A stretch of 64,000 nt of DNA from Planctomycetota bacterium (GTDB taxonomy: Bacteria > Planctomycetota > Planctomycetia > Pirellulales > Pirellulaceae): NCBI GenBank assembly GCA_014381825.1, contig JACNKX010000185.1, positions 1 to 64,000 on the forward strand, read 5' to 3'. Positions 18,245 through 27,740 of this stretch are shown here, in pieces. Under the pieces are notes generated by a model. The model saw only the letters and a program-made list of their open reading frames with translations. It searched no databases and had not been told where the DNA came from. Position numbers and translations under genes: made by a program. How positions within the stretch are numbered: the stretch's first letter is position 1; every line of letters starts with the position of its first letter.

Positions 18245-18400
18245 CGTTCTGGACACCTTTGCGTTATCGCGGCGACAATTAGAATCTTTGATAGTAGGCA
18301 GAGAGTTGAGGACTGACAATCGCAAGCGGTGAATTGGAGCGAGAATAATCGGTTAATGGGGTAGCAACAAAAGACAACGCCTCCCGATGACGAACAACAC

Positions 18401-19366
18401 ATGATGCCTGCGAATTTCAATCCAAACATCAGCACAACGTTCGAGCCAGTCCGTGACTGTTGGTATCTGACCGGCGCCACCGCCAGCGGCAAGACGCGAG
18501 TTGGGGTCGAGCTGGCCAAGCTGCTCAACGCCGAAATCGTATCAATTGATTCGATGTCTGTTTATCGCGAAATGAACATCGGCACTGCAAAGCCAACGGA
18601 CGAGCAACGCTCGGAGGTACCGCATCACTTGCTTGACGTAGTTGCCCCGACCGACGAGTACAGTCTTTCGCAATATATCCGCGATGCGCATGGCATCATT
18701 GCCGACATTCGATCGCGTGGCCGCGAAGTCCTGTTTGTTGGTGGCACTCCGTTGTACCTCAAGGCATTGTTGCGAGGCGTCTATCCTGGTCCACCAGCGG
18801 ATTGGGACTTTCGTGATCAGATCGAGGCGGAGTTGGAAACGGTCGGGATCGAGGCACTACACGCGAGATTAGAACAGGTTGACCCTCTTGCAGCGTCGAA
18901 GTTGCATCCGAATGACAAGCGGCGAATCATTCGAGCATTGGAAGTTTACAAACAAACGGGTCAACCGCTCAGCCACGAACAGACCCACTTTGACGACGTC
19001 CCGCACGAACGGTGCAAGGCATTCGTTATGTCGTGGCCGCGGGCAACCTTACATCGTCGGATCGAGGCCCGCGTCGAAGGTATGTTCCAAGCTGGACTGG
19101 TCGATGAAGTAGAATCGCTACTTGAGCGATACGGAGATCTAGGTCGAACGGCGGCGCAAGCGGTCGGTTATCGCGAAGCCATCGAGCTGCTGCGCGGCGA
19201 TCAAGATCTGGCGGCGACGGTTCAGCAAGTTCAAGCTCGCACGCGGCAATTTGCGCGTCGGCAGGAAACTTGGTTTCGAAACCTTATCGAATGCGAGTTC
19301 GTTCCATTGCGCGAAGAGCCCGATCCGGTGACATTTGCGCGAAGAATCATCGAGTTATCGGGCTAG
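18401..19366 (+). CDS. miaA: tRNA dimethylallyltransferase
   Basis: This 321-residue enzyme adds the dimethylallyl group to A37 of tRNAs reading U-starting codons. It has the P-loop G-A-T-A-S-G-K-T (about 25-32), the D-S-M-S-V-Y-R-E-M-N-I-G-T-A-K-P segment, L-F-V-G-G-T-P-L-Y-L-K-A-L and the A-Q-A-V-G-Y-R-E-A motif. Length and motif order are normal. It is divergent from hisE, with about 156 bp between the two starts that must hold both promoters. Confidence 0.96.
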   Translation: MMPANFNPNISTTFEPVRDCWYLTGATASGKTRVGVELAKLLNAEIVSIDSMSVYREMNIGTAKPTDEQRSEVPHHLLDVVAPTDEYSLSQYIRDAHGIIADIRSRGREVLFVGGTPLYLKALLRGVYPGPPADWDFRDQIEAELETVGIEALHARLEQVDPLAASKLHPNDKRRIIRALEVYKQTGQPLSHEQTHFDDVPHERCKAFVMSWPRATLHRRIEARVEGMFQAGLVDEVESLLERYGDLGRTAAQAVGYREAIELLRGDQDLAATVQQVQARTRQFARRQETWFRNLIECEFVPLREEPDPVTFARRIIELSG

Positions 19367-19391
19367 ACGCTGTCTCGCAAAGCATTCCGCG

Positions 19392-19514
19392 TCACTTCTC
19401 TTGCTTCCGTTGGCCGATCACCAGCATCGCAACAATGCCGATAGGCAAACCGAGACACAACAGGCCACCTGCGACCATCATTATGATTTCTATGATCCCA
19501 AACTGCATACTCAT
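19392..19514 (-). CDS. 40-residue single-pass membrane microprotein
   Basis: On the minus strand an ATG at 19514 opens a 40-codon frame ending in TGA at 19392. The product starts M-S-M-Q-F-G-I-I-E-I-I-M-M-V-A and continues G-G-L-L-C-L-G-L-P-I-G-I-V-A-M-L-V-I, ending G-Q-R-K-Q-E-K. This is one membrane helix with a basic tail, expected to face the cytoplasm. An AGGAG lies 8 bases before the ATG. Planctomycete genomes carry many such tiny single-helix proteins of unknown role. It lies convergent to miaA, 25 bp past its stop. The ribosome site and clean hydrophobic profile support it, but length alone does not. Confidence 0.62.
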   Translation of the reverse strand: MSMQFGIIEIIMMVAGGLLCLGLPIGIVAMLVIGQRKQEK

Positions 19515-19722
19515 CGCGATTTCTCCTAGGTTGCGGAAGTCCCTTGGCGTCAAACGGCATTTAAACGGTTGTGATTCGTCGGTGGTCCCGGATTATTGGC
19601 CGACCCTGAATTCTGTTGCCTCGCTGGACGAACGCGTGAACCTTCCCAGAACACTCGTCACGGTCTAGAATGCGAAGTTTTGAATTGTTCGATCAACGCC
19701 ATTGACGGCCAAGGAGACTCGT

Positions 19723-21504
19723 TTGTTACGCTCTCACACTTGCGGCGAATTGCAGTTGGACCATATCGACACCGAAGCAACGCTGTGCGGATGGGTCGAC
19801 GGCTATCGGGATCATGGCAAAGGGATCTTTGTTGATCTACGAGATCGTTATGGTTTGACGCAGGTATGCCTCGCTCCGCCCGACAGCAGCAACGAGCTGA
19901 TCGAACAGGCAAAGAAGCTGCGCGCCGAAGATGTGATTCGCGTTACTGGCTCGGTTCAGCCGCGGCCTCAGGATCAAGATAACCCCAAGCTTGCGACGGG
20001 CCAAATCGAACTCCGAGCCACCGAGTTGGAGGTGCTGAACAAATCAAAGGTACCTCCGTTCACACCTAGCCAATCCGATCCGCCCGGCGAGGATATCCGG
20101 CTGAAGCACCGTTACCTCGACCTTCGGCGCGACGAGATGCAGCAGACGTTGCTACTGCGAAGCCGCATCATTAAGGCAATGCGAGATTACTTCGAAGAGA
20201 ACGACTTTATCGACGTCGAGACTCCGATACTAGGTCGCAGCACACCGGAGGGGGCCCGGGATTACTTGGTCCCCAGCCGCGTTCATCACCGTTCTTTCTA
20301 CGCCTTGCCGCAATCGCCACAGCTTTACAAGCAGATATTGATGGTCGCTGGCTTGGATCGATACGTACAAGTTGCTCGTTGCTTCCGCGATGAAGACTTG
20401 CGAGCCGACAGGCAGCCGGAGTTTACGCAGCTCGACATGGAGATGTCGTTCGTTAATGCCGACGACGTCATCGGCATGATCGACGGCTTGATGTCTCGAT
20501 TGGCAAAGGACCTAGCCGGAATCGACCTGAAATTGCCATTGCCTCGAATGACATACGATGAAGCGATGGAACGCTTTGGGCACGATGCCCCCGACCTGCG
20601 ATTCGGCATGGAGATCGTGAACTGCACAGACCTTGCGGCCGAAGCAGAGTTTCGAGTCTTCAAGCAACCAGCAACCACCGGCGGATTCGTTCGATGTATC
20701 AATGCGAAGGGTGCTGCTCCAAAGTACTCACGACGTCAGATCGACGAGTTGACGGAGTATGTTAAACACGACTTCGGCGCGAGGGGACTTGCTTGGTTCC
20801 GCATGGAAGAGAACGGCTCGCTCTGGTCGCCAATCTCAAAGAACTTTGACGAAGCGTTGCTGAAAAAGTTTGGCGAACGGATGGAGGCCCAGCCTGGTGA
20901 CTTGATGCTGTTCATCGCAGATTCGTGGGAAGTGTCGTGCAAGGCATTGTACGGACTCCGGAAACGTCTCGGGGCCGAGCTGGAACTGTACAACTCGAAA
21001 CAAATGCACTTCTCGTGGGTCGTCGAGTTTCCGATGTTCGAGCACGACGACGAAGAAGATCGTTGGGTCGCGATGCATCATCCCTTTACGGCTCCGCGCG
21101 ACCAGGACCTTGCTTCGCTTGAGTCGGAGCCCAAGAATTGCCGCGCGAAGGCATACGACTTGGTCATCAACGGTTCCGAGGCGGGTGGCGGTACGGTCCG
21201 GATTCACGATTCGTCGACACAGCAAACCGTGTTCAATCTGCTCGGAATCGACGAGCAGACGGCGTCTGAGCGATTCGGATTTTTGCTCGACGCACTTCAA
21301 TACGGTGCTCCACCACACGCTGGAATTGCGTTGGGAATCGATCGCGTCGTGATGCTGTTCGCCGGTTTGGAGAGCATCCGAGATTGCATTGCTTTCCCCA
21401 AGACACAGCGTGCGACTGATCTTATGACTCAGGCCCCCGGGGAAGTGGATCGAAAACAGCTTGACGAATTGAGCGTCCGCGTTGTGCCCCTGAGCGACAA
21501 GTAA
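19723..21504 (+). CDS. aspS: Aspartyl-tRNA synthetase, bacterial type
   Basis: This 593-residue class II synthetase charges tRNA with aspartate. The N-terminal OB-fold anticodon domain starts L-L-R-S-H-T-C-G-E-L; motif 2 reads C-F-R-D-E-D-L-R-A-D-R-Q-P-E-F-T-Q; motif 3 reads G-I-A-L-G-I-D-R-V-V-M-L-F. A GAD-type insertion domain (about 285-420) places it in the bacterial class. I use TTG 19723 because AAGGAG (19711-19716) sits 6 bases before it and the family starts right there; a TTG at 19702 would put the ribosome site inside the gene. Whether it also charges tRNA-Asn cannot be judged. Confidence 0.96.
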   Translation: MLRSHTCGELQLDHIDTEATLCGWVDGYRDHGKGIFVDLRDRYGLTQVCLAPPDSSNELIEQAKKLRAEDVIRVTGSVQPRPQDQDNPKLATGQIELRATELEVLNKSKVPPFTPSQSDPPGEDIRLKHRYLDLRRDEMQQTLLLRSRIIKAMRDYFEENDFIDVETPILGRSTPEGARDYLVPSRVHHRSFYALPQSPQLYKQILMVAGLDRYVQVARCFRDEDLRADRQPEFTQLDMEMSFVNADDVIGMIDGLMSRLAKDLAGIDLKLPLPRMTYDEAMERFGHDAPDLRFGMEIVNCTDLAAEAEFRVFKQPATTGGFVRCINAKGAAPKYSRRQIDELTEYVKHDFGARGLAWFRMEENGSLWSPISKNFDEALLKKFGERMEAQPGDLMLFIADSWEVSCKALYGLRKRLGAELELYNSKQMHFSWVVEFPMFEHDDEEDRWVAMHHPFTAPRDQDLASLESEPKNCRAKAYDLVINGSEAGGGTVRIHDSSTQQTVFNLLGIDEQTASERFGFLLDALQYGAPPHAGIALGIDRVVMLFAGLESIRDCIAFPKTQRATDLMTQAPGEVDRKQLDELSVRVVPLSDK

Positions 21505-21635
21505 ACATAGGCAAAGTGTGGGACCGTTGACGATCGCGAAAGAGCACGCGAAACTGAAGGGGAGTGACGAACTTGATTGTAAGGGTAAACGCTCAGACGA
21601 TTGTTGATGCAACCGCAAGCAAAGGAACGACTGCG

Positions 21636-22481
21636 ATGATTCGACGGAGCGGCATTAAGTTATTCCAACACGGTTTCGCGTGTTTTCTAGTTGTCATCGC
21701 GTTGGTGGGGTGCAACAGGGCGACTCCAGGTACGGCGTCGAATAGTGGGAGTAGGTCAGCGGAAGAATCGGTTGCCTCCTCTGCAATCCCAAGTGGTAAT
21801 GATGTCACCGAGCCTGGAATTGGGTCATCGGCAGTTGCGGCGTCCTCCGAGGCTCACCCAACGACTGACACGGAGGCGACGAAAACATCGCCTCAACCTG
21901 TAGATGCGCGTCGCGCACCCGTCACGCGGAACGAACCAAAGGTTGCGTTATCGGTTCCCGATCCGCCCGAGTACGTCTACGAACCGCAAGTGATAATGAC
22001 CCAGCGAGACGCTGCGACTTGCTTGGTCAAGCCAGGTGAACCGTTTCCCGCCGCACGGCTCTCGGACGTCGATGGCCAGGAACACTCACTGGAAGAGTTG
22101 TTGGGCGAAAAGCTAACCGTCATCGTCTTCTGGGACAACGCAAATCGGTTAGGTCGTGAGCAGATCCGAAGGCTTGAATCCGAAACGGTCGTGCCTTTCC
22201 GAGGCATGGGCCTAAACGTCGTCGCAATTAACTCCGGCGATTCGTCCGAACAGATCATCGATCTATTGCCGACCGATCGTGAACCAGACTTCTCGGTGCT
22301 GCTGGACACCGACTCGAGTCTATTCGCAAAAGTGGCCACCGAGAGACGGCCCAGAACCTACCTGCTCGACTCTGAAGGAAGCATTCTTTGGTTCGACATC
22401 GAGTATTCTCGCGGCTCGGCCCGCGACCTTTCCAACGCCATTCACGTATATCTTGGCAATCGTAAGACAGGCGATAGTTGA
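21636..22481 (+). CDS. Lipoprotein with thioredoxin/AhpC-like fold lacking the redox cysteines
   Basis: This 281-residue protein has a lipobox, A-L-V-G-C, at about residues 21-25 after a basic N-terminus, which favours ATG 21636 over an upstream start at 21564. A low-complexity Ser/Ala/Thr-rich linker (about 30-105) leads to a redoxin-like domain (about 130-280): G-E-P-F-P-A-A-R-L-S-D-V-D-G, then V-I-V-F-W-D-N-A-N-R where active thioredoxins have a C-x-x-C, then R-P-R-T-Y-L-L-D-S-E-G. With no active-site cysteine it is probably a binding or structural protein, not a disulfide reductase. It follows aspS by 131 bp. Confidence 0.78.
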   Translation: MIRRSGIKLFQHGFACFLVVIALVGCNRATPGTASNSGSRSAEESVASSAIPSGNDVTEPGIGSSAVAASSEAHPTTDTEATKTSPQPVDARRAPVTRNEPKVALSVPDPPEYVYEPQVIMTQRDAATCLVKPGEPFPAARLSDVDGQEHSLEELLGEKLTVIVFWDNANRLGREQIRRLESETVVPFRGMGLNVVAINSGDSSEQIIDLLPTDREPDFSVLLDTDSSLFAKVATERRPRTYLLDSEGSILWFDIEYSRGSARDLSNAIHVYLGNRKTGDS

Positions 22482-22590
22482 GCCGCGACGAACATCGACG
22501 CTGTGGTGACGTGACTCTAGAAGTTACCCCATGTGGCAATTATATTGGTGTTAGTGTTTATCCCTTGTCGACAGGAAGGCGGCCTGGGCA

Positions 22591-22875
22591 ATGGGCTCAG
22601 CTAGTCATCAACGCGAAGAAGTCTATTACCGTGGGCATGTTCAGGGCGTTGGATTTCGATATACGACGCAACGAATCGCCAAGGGGTTCGACGTAACTGG
22701 TTTCGTGCACAACCTTTCTGACGGACGAGTTCAGCTCGTGGTAGAAGCAGAACGTGGCGAGATAAATCGCTTTCTGAAGGAGATCGAGTCGCAGCTTGGG
22801 GATTTCATTACAGACGCGAAGTCTGCCAATCTCGCTCCCACGGGAGAGTTCAACCGCTTTTCAATTCTTCATTAA
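22591..22875 (+). CDS. Acylphosphatase
   Basis: This 94-residue protein has the complete acylphosphatase signature: G-H-V-Q-G-V-G-F-R (catalytic Arg23) and G-F-V-H-N-L-S-D-G-R-V (catalytic Asn41), followed by V-Q-L-V-V-E-A-E. The enzyme hydrolyses the carboxyl-phosphate bond of small acyl phosphates. Length is typical. It is preceded by a GGAAGG ribosome site. Confidence 0.94.
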   Translation: MGSASHQREEVYYRGHVQGVGFRYTTQRIAKGFDVTGFVHNLSDGRVQLVVEAERGEINRFLKEIESQLGDFITDAKSANLAPTGEFNRFSILH

Positions 22876-23074
22876 CCGAGACTCGGGAATTCCTGGTGTT
22901 TTGCCGGGGACTCGCATTTATTGATGAACCATCGACAAGTCGCAAACGTAATGCTGGTCAAGTGTTGTTGTAGACATAACGTGTTTCGAACTCCACCAAA
23001 CTGATCTCACTCATTCATCAAAGTTCCGATTCGCTCGTCGAATCAGGCCTTCTCTTTAGTCGAGCGATTTCTCT

Positions 23075-24835
23075 ATGACTTCACTTTCGTTGCTTGGTGT
23101 TGTTCCCACCTGGGTTAGTGGCTGGTTGACGCCTCTTTGGTTGATTGGGATCGGAGCCCTCATTGGCTTGGTTGTGCTGCTTGCGCTTTGGGGATTGGCG
23201 ATCGCCGTTTCGCGAGTACCCGCAATCGGCCAACTCGCAGAAAATCGCAGCCTGCGGTCCAAGGTCGTTCCGATTCTCTCGATAGTTTCTTTCCTGGTGC
23301 TGCTCGGTTTTACCTTGCCGCAACTGGCCGAGCGTGACAGTGGCAACGATGCCGAATCGACTGTGATGGTTGCACTGCTACTGGTTCCCGTCGCGTTGAT
23401 CTTTGGACTCGGTCTAGTTTGGTTGACAGCGAGGCGTACGGTTGCCGAGATTCCGCAGGCCGTTCGCGAGGGCTTTCTATGGCCGATCTTTATTCTCACT
23501 CTCTCACTCTCCGCGTTTGCCTTCGTCGGTTATGCGGTATCTACACAGCCGAAGGAGATTTTGAATTCGATCATGCGTCTTCCGTTCAGTGGCTCACGCT
23601 CGGAGTCTTTTACAATCCCAGCGACAACTCAAGAGATTCTCGAAGACGAGTCGCAAGATCCGCCGCAGCACCCAATTCAAGTGAACATCTACACTTCAGA
23701 ATTGAAGGGCATCAAGCTGACCAGCGATCAAAGTATCACGATTGATCTCGATAAGGCCGACGCAGTGGATGTCGCGGCGATGTTTGAAGCGTCGCCCGGC
23801 GACACGTTTGAGTGGGAGCATCGGATGGATGGCAAACCTCTGTTCGAAGACGATCAAGTCGACGCGTTTTACGTCCGAAACTACGGGCTGTCGGATGCGA
23901 ACGTAACAGTGAAATTCGTTAATCGTCCAATGCATCCAGAGGTCAATTCCGTCGCCATCACTGCGATAGCCGTTATCGCGATCTTCTTGCTGTACATTCT
24001 ACAACGAGCTGCATTGCCCAAGATGTCAGCGATCGCGCTAGCGACGTTCAAGTCCGAGTTGGCCCAACCGCTGTTTCTGATCGTCATGCTTGTTGGCGTG
24101 TTCGCACTGCTCGCGTTTATCTGGATTCCGTACAACACTTTCGGTGAGGACATTAAAGTCCTCAAAGACTCGGGCATGGTGCTGATTAAAGTCCTCTGCG
24201 TCATTCTAGCAGTGTGGGCTGCCAGTACGTCTGTCTCCGAAGAGATCGAGGGACGAACTGCACTGACCGTACTCTCCAAGCCCTTGCGTCGTCGGTCGTT
24301 CGTGCTGGGAAAGTACCTCGGTATCTTCTTGACGGTCGCCGTAGTATTCATCTTATTGGGAACGGTCTTAATGTTGGTGACGGCGTATAAACCCATCTAT
24401 GACGCCAAGGAAAACAGCGGCGAGCAACCGATTTGGCAGTTATGCCATTTGGAAATGGTTGGCGTTGTCCCAGGGCTCCTACTCGCGTTTATGGAGACAG
24501 CCATTCTCGCTGCGGTCAGCGTCGCGATCTCAACGCGTCTGCCAATGCTCGCCAACTTCATCATCTGCTTCACGATCTATGTGATCGGACATCTTACACC
24601 ATTGCTCGTGCAGTCGTCCGTCGAAGGTAGGATGTTCGAGGCGGTCGTGTTCGTTGCGCAGTTGCTTTCAACCCTGTTCCCGGTGTTAGATCACTTCAGT
24701 ATCGAAGCGGCTGTCGCTGCCGGTGTGGACGTGCCGTATACGTATCTTGGCTGGGCGCTTTTATACACGGTTATCTATGGCATGATCGCGCTGCTACTGG
24801 CGCTCGTCCTGTTCGAGGATCGAGACCTCGCTTAA
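23075..24835 (+). CDS. ABC-2 type transporter permease
   Basis: This 586-residue protein has three N-terminal membrane helices (about 15-140), another near 145-165, an extracytoplasmic domain of about 130 residues, and at least six more helices (about 290-580). The sequence V-S-E-E-I-E-G-R-T-A-L-T-V-L-S-K-P-L after a helix is the coupling region conserved in ABC-2 permeases (V-x-x-E-x-E-x-x-T). No ATPase gene lies beside it in the window, so its partner must be encoded elsewhere. The substrate is unknown. Confidence 0.87.
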   Translation: MTSLSLLGVVPTWVSGWLTPLWLIGIGALIGLVVLLALWGLAIAVSRVPAIGQLAENRSLRSKVVPILSIVSFLVLLGFTLPQLAERDSGNDAESTVMVALLLVPVALIFGLGLVWLTARRTVAEIPQAVREGFLWPIFILTLSLSAFAFVGYAVSTQPKEILNSIMRLPFSGSRSESFTIPATTQEILEDESQDPPQHPIQVNIYTSELKGIKLTSDQSITIDLDKADAVDVAAMFEASPGDTFEWEHRMDGKPLFEDDQVDAFYVRNYGLSDANVTVKFVNRPMHPEVNSVAITAIAVIAIFLLYILQRAALPKMSAIALATFKSELAQPLFLIVMLVGVFALLAFIWIPYNTFGEDIKVLKDSGMVLIKVLCVILAVWAASTSVSEEIEGRTALTVLSKPLRRRSFVLGKYLGIFLTVAVVFILLGTVLMLVTAYKPIYDAKENSGEQPIWQLCHLEMVGVVPGLLLAFMETAILAAVSVAISTRLPMLANFIICFTIYVIGHLTPLLVQSSVEGRMFEAVVFVAQLLSTLFPVLDHFSIEAAVAAGVDVPYTYLGWALLYTVIYGMIALLLALVLFEDRDLA

Positions 24836-24928
24836 TCGCTCAGTCGCGGCTCTACCCAACTCACCTCACCGCTCGCGCAGTTCGTGGTGGACCTGCAGTT
24901 GCTCTAACGCCTGATCGGATGTCGTCGC

Positions 24929-25969
24929 TCAGCTCGCAACGCGTAATCGACGTGGGAATCGTGAAGCAAGATCCTCTGCCTCGCGAATGCGCTCGAGAAT
25001 CTTCTCGGCAACACTTAAGCAGTAGCGCCCCTGTTCGCCGCACACTCGTGGACGACGTCCGGATCGAATGCAGTTCAAGAAGTCAGCCTGTTCGTCTTGA
25101 ATTGCGTTACGCTTTTCGACGGCCAAGTCAGTCACCGGCAGCATGTCGGTGAAGAGATTGTGTTTTACGCGCTCTCGCTCGTCGACGGACATCGCTTGGA
25201 CATCGACCTCACCTCTCAACACCTGTTTGCTTGGCCGGACGATTCGGGCACTGAAGTCCGCGAAATCAACGCTGCCGTAAACTCGATCTGTCACGATCTG
25301 CATCGTCCGCTGCGAGTAAAAACTCGTACGTGACGTGTTGAGATTGGCGATGCATCCGTTTGCAAATCGAAGGTGCGCGTGCGCCATATCTTCGTGCGGC
25401 CCAAACACCGTCGAACCGATCGCATCAATCTCGACAACTTCGCTACGGACCGTCGATAGAACGAGATCCAGGTCATGAATCATCAGGTCAAGGACGACAC
25501 CAATGTCGGTCGAACGAAACGTATATCCGCTCATCCGAGAAGCTTCGATGTATCTTGGTCGTCGCACACGAGCGGCAATCGCTCGCCACGCTGGATTGAA
25601 TCGTTCGACGTGCCCGATCTGCAACACGCGTCCGTTACTCTTTGCGAGCCCGACCAACTCATCGGCCTGCTCGACCGTCGCGCTGATTGGCTTCTCGATA
25701 AACAGATGAACGCCCTGACGCAGCAACGCGGCACCGACGTCGTAATGATGCTCGGTCGTCGTGGCAACGATAGCTCCATCGATGTCTGCGGGCAAATCCT
25801 CTTGATGCTCGAAAACCGGGACGCCGTACTCCGCAGCGATGTGAGTACGGGCCTCCGGCAGCGGATCGACGACGCCAACCAATTCGACACCGTCCAGCGG
25901 TTTCAACAATCGCGTATGGATTCGGCCTAGATGACCGGCACCGACGACAGCAATCCGTAATTGTTTCAC
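24929..25969 (-). CDS. Gfo/Idh/MocA family oxidoreductase in the lpx operon
   Basis: This 346-residue protein has an N-terminal Rossmann fold (V-V-G-A-G-H-L-G-R-I-H), the family motif E-K-P-I-S-A-T-V-E-Q-A, and a C-terminal alpha/beta domain with M-I-H-D-L-D-L-V-L. Its start overlaps the lpxA stop by 4 bases, so it is translated with lpxA. In some bacteria a Gfo/Idh enzyme beside lpxA (GnnA) oxidises UDP-GlcNAc at C3 for diamino lipid A; the aminotransferase partner GnnB is not in this window, so this is a hypothesis only. A sugar-nucleotide dehydrogenase role is likely from context. Confidence 0.88.
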   Translation of the reverse strand: MKQLRIAVVGAGHLGRIHTRLLKPLDGVELVGVVDPLPEARTHIAAEYGVPVFEHQEDLPADIDGAIVATTTEHHYDVGAALLRQGVHLFIEKPISATVEQADELVGLAKSNGRVLQIGHVERFNPAWRAIAARVRRPRYIEASRMSGYTFRSTDIGVVLDLMIHDLDLVLSTVRSEVVEIDAIGSTVFGPHEDMAHAHLRFANGCIANLNTSRTSFYSQRTMQIVTDRVYGSVDFADFSARIVRPSKQVLRGEVDVQAMSVDERERVKHNLFTDMLPVTDLAVEKRNAIQDEQADFLNCIRSGRRPRVCGEQGRYCLSVAEKILERIREAEDLASRFPRRLRVAS

Positions 25970-26766
25970 GCGGCCCTCCTGCGTTCGCGGCCACGCCCGT
26001 GCCGTCCTTCGTGTTGATTTTGAACAAAGCCTAGCAGGTGGTTTACCGCCGGCACGAGATGACCGTTGCCGCGAAGAATCTCGCGAGCGTGATCAATGCC
26101 CACTTTGGATCGATAAATAAGTTTATACGCTTCGGAAAGAGCGCGGATCGTTTCTGCGGGGAAGTCGTTGCGTTTTAGTGCGACGACATTCACACACCGC
26201 GGGCGCGTCGGCTGACCTTCGACTAGCATGAATGGCGGCACGTCATGCAGCACACGGCTCAATCCGCTGACGAAGCTGAAGCTCCCGATCGTCGTAAAGT
26301 GATGCACCGCCGCACCGCCCGATAACGTAGCATCATCATGAACATGAACGTGCCCGCCCAGTAGCGTGGCATTAGCCATGACGATTCGGTCCGAGAGGCG
26401 ACAGTCATGCGCAACATGACTACAAGCCATCAAGTAACAGTGATCGCCGATCGACGTCACGCCCTCTTCCTTGGTGGTCGCTCGGTTGATCGTCACCGAC
26501 TCGCGAATGACGTTGCGATCACCGATTGCGACTGACGTTCCGTCGCCTCGATACGAGAGGTCCTGAGGCGGGCCTCCGATCACCGTACCGGGATAGATAA
26601 GATTGTACTCACCTAGCGTGACCCGGCCCATCAACGTCACGTTATTCTGAAGTCGCGTTCCGCGACCGATTCGAGCATCGGGGCCAACTACGCAGAACGG
26701 GCCGATCTCGACATCTCGATCGATTTCCGCGCGAGAATCCACAACGGCTGTGGATGCGACTGCCAT
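25966..26766 (-). CDS. lpxA: UDP-N-acetylglucosamine O-acyltransferase (lipid A, first step)
   Basis: This 266-residue protein is a left-handed beta-helix with hexapeptide repeats (I-G-P-F-C-V-V-G-P-D-A-R-I-G-R-G). It includes I-G-G-P-P-Q-D-L-S-Y and the catalytic histidine segment S-H-V-A-H-D-C. The C-terminal helical domain has A-L-K-R-N-D-F-P-A-E-T-I. It transfers a 3-hydroxyacyl chain to UDP-GlcNAc or its 3-amino analogue. ATG 26766 gives the usual start; upstream residues in the same frame are unrelated. It follows lpxC and overlaps the Gfo/Idh gene, forming a lipid A operon. The C-terminal tail is Arg-rich (G-R-G-R-E-R-R-R). Confidence 0.94.
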   Translation of the reverse strand: MAVASTAVVDSRAEIDRDVEIGPFCVVGPDARIGRGTRLQNNVTLMGRVTLGEYNLIYPGTVIGGPPQDLSYRGDGTSVAIGDRNVIRESVTINRATTKEEGVTSIGDHCYLMACSHVAHDCRLSDRIVMANATLLGGHVHVHDDATLSGGAAVHHFTTIGSFSFVSGLSRVLHDVPPFMLVEGQPTRPRCVNVVALKRNDFPAETIRALSEAYKLIYRSKVGIDHAREILRGNGHLVPAVNHLLGFVQNQHEGRHGRGRERRRAA

Positions 26767-26812
26767 GGTGAGGTCCGTCTCAATTAATATCAGTCGCGAC
26801 GTAACATCCGTG

Positions 26813-27688
26813 TCACGCCGTCCGTCGGTGCTCACCGACAACTTCGCCTTCGACCAGCAACGCACGAACAAGTTCTGCGTTCAGTCGATGGCCGCTTCGA
26901 TGAGCAATCACCGTGCCGACGATCTCACACCCAGCAAGGGCGAAGTCGCCGACCAAGTCGAGTGCTTTGTGTCGAACGCATTCGTCTTCGAATCGCAATT
27001 CGTTTCCAATCGGTCCTTCGTCGCCAAAGACTACTAAATCTTCGACCGTAACTCGCGTGCCTAGCCCACGACTTCGAAGCCATTCGGCCTCCGACTCGAA
27101 CAAAAACGTCCGAGCCTCTGCAAGCTCGCGGCAAAACGATTCCGGTGTTACAGCCAACTCGATGGTCTGACGACCGATGGCGTTCTCGGAACCGTAGTCC
27201 AAACGATACTTCACTTTCAATCCGCCGCGCGGTCGTGGGCGAACTTCAACCCAACTTTCAGCGTCACCAACTCGCGTGACATCTGAAACTACAAGGCGTT
27301 TTCGAGTTTCATTCTGTTCAACAATTCCAGCGTGCTTCAATGCATCGACAAAGGCTTGACTTGAGCCATCACAACCTGGCATTTCAGGCTGATCAACCCA
27401 GATCTCGCAATTATCGACTTCCAACCCGGCACACGCAGCCAATACATGCTCGACCATCTCCACCGAAACCCCGCCGGCGACCAGAGTTGTCCGAAGAGGT
27501 GTCTCGATTCGATTCTCGACCAGGGCAGGAATCCGTGGCCGAGAGTCGAGGTCTTGCCTTACGAAGACGAGGCCCGTCCCAGACTCTGCAGGGCGAAACT
27601 CGACTCGAACATCTTTGCCACTCCAGTAGCCAAAACCGGCCACTTCAACCGGCTTTGCAATCGTATGTTGCGAACGAAGAGGAAGCAT
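26813..27688 (-). CDS. lpxC: UDP-3-O-acyl-N-acetylglucosamine deacetylase
   Basis: This 291-residue zinc enzyme performs the committed step of lipid A synthesis. Zinc ligands are visible: His81 in S-V-E-M-V-E-H-V-L, and the His and Asp of R-H-K-A-L-D-L-V-G-D. The catalytic base region H-R-S-G-H-R-L-N is intact near residue 266. Spacing and length match LpxC not fused to FabZ. It sits between an OmpH-like gene and lpxA on the same strand, as in outer-membrane biogenesis clusters. Confidence 0.95.
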   Translation of the reverse strand: MLPLRSQHTIAKPVEVAGFGYWSGKDVRVEFRPAESGTGLVFVRQDLDSRPRIPALVENRIETPLRTTLVAGGVSVEMVEHVLAACAGLEVDNCEIWVDQPEMPGCDGSSQAFVDALKHAGIVEQNETRKRLVVSDVTRVGDAESWVEVRPRPRGGLKVKYRLDYGSENAIGRQTIELAVTPESFCRELAEARTFLFESEAEWLRSRGLGTRVTVEDLVVFGDEGPIGNELRFEDECVRHKALDLVGDFALAGCEIVGTVIAHRSGHRLNAELVRALLVEGEVVGEHRRTA

Positions 27689-27740
27689 TCAGCAGCAGAT
27701 CATCAAGATGAAAGGAATCGTCGAACTCAACACAGACTAG

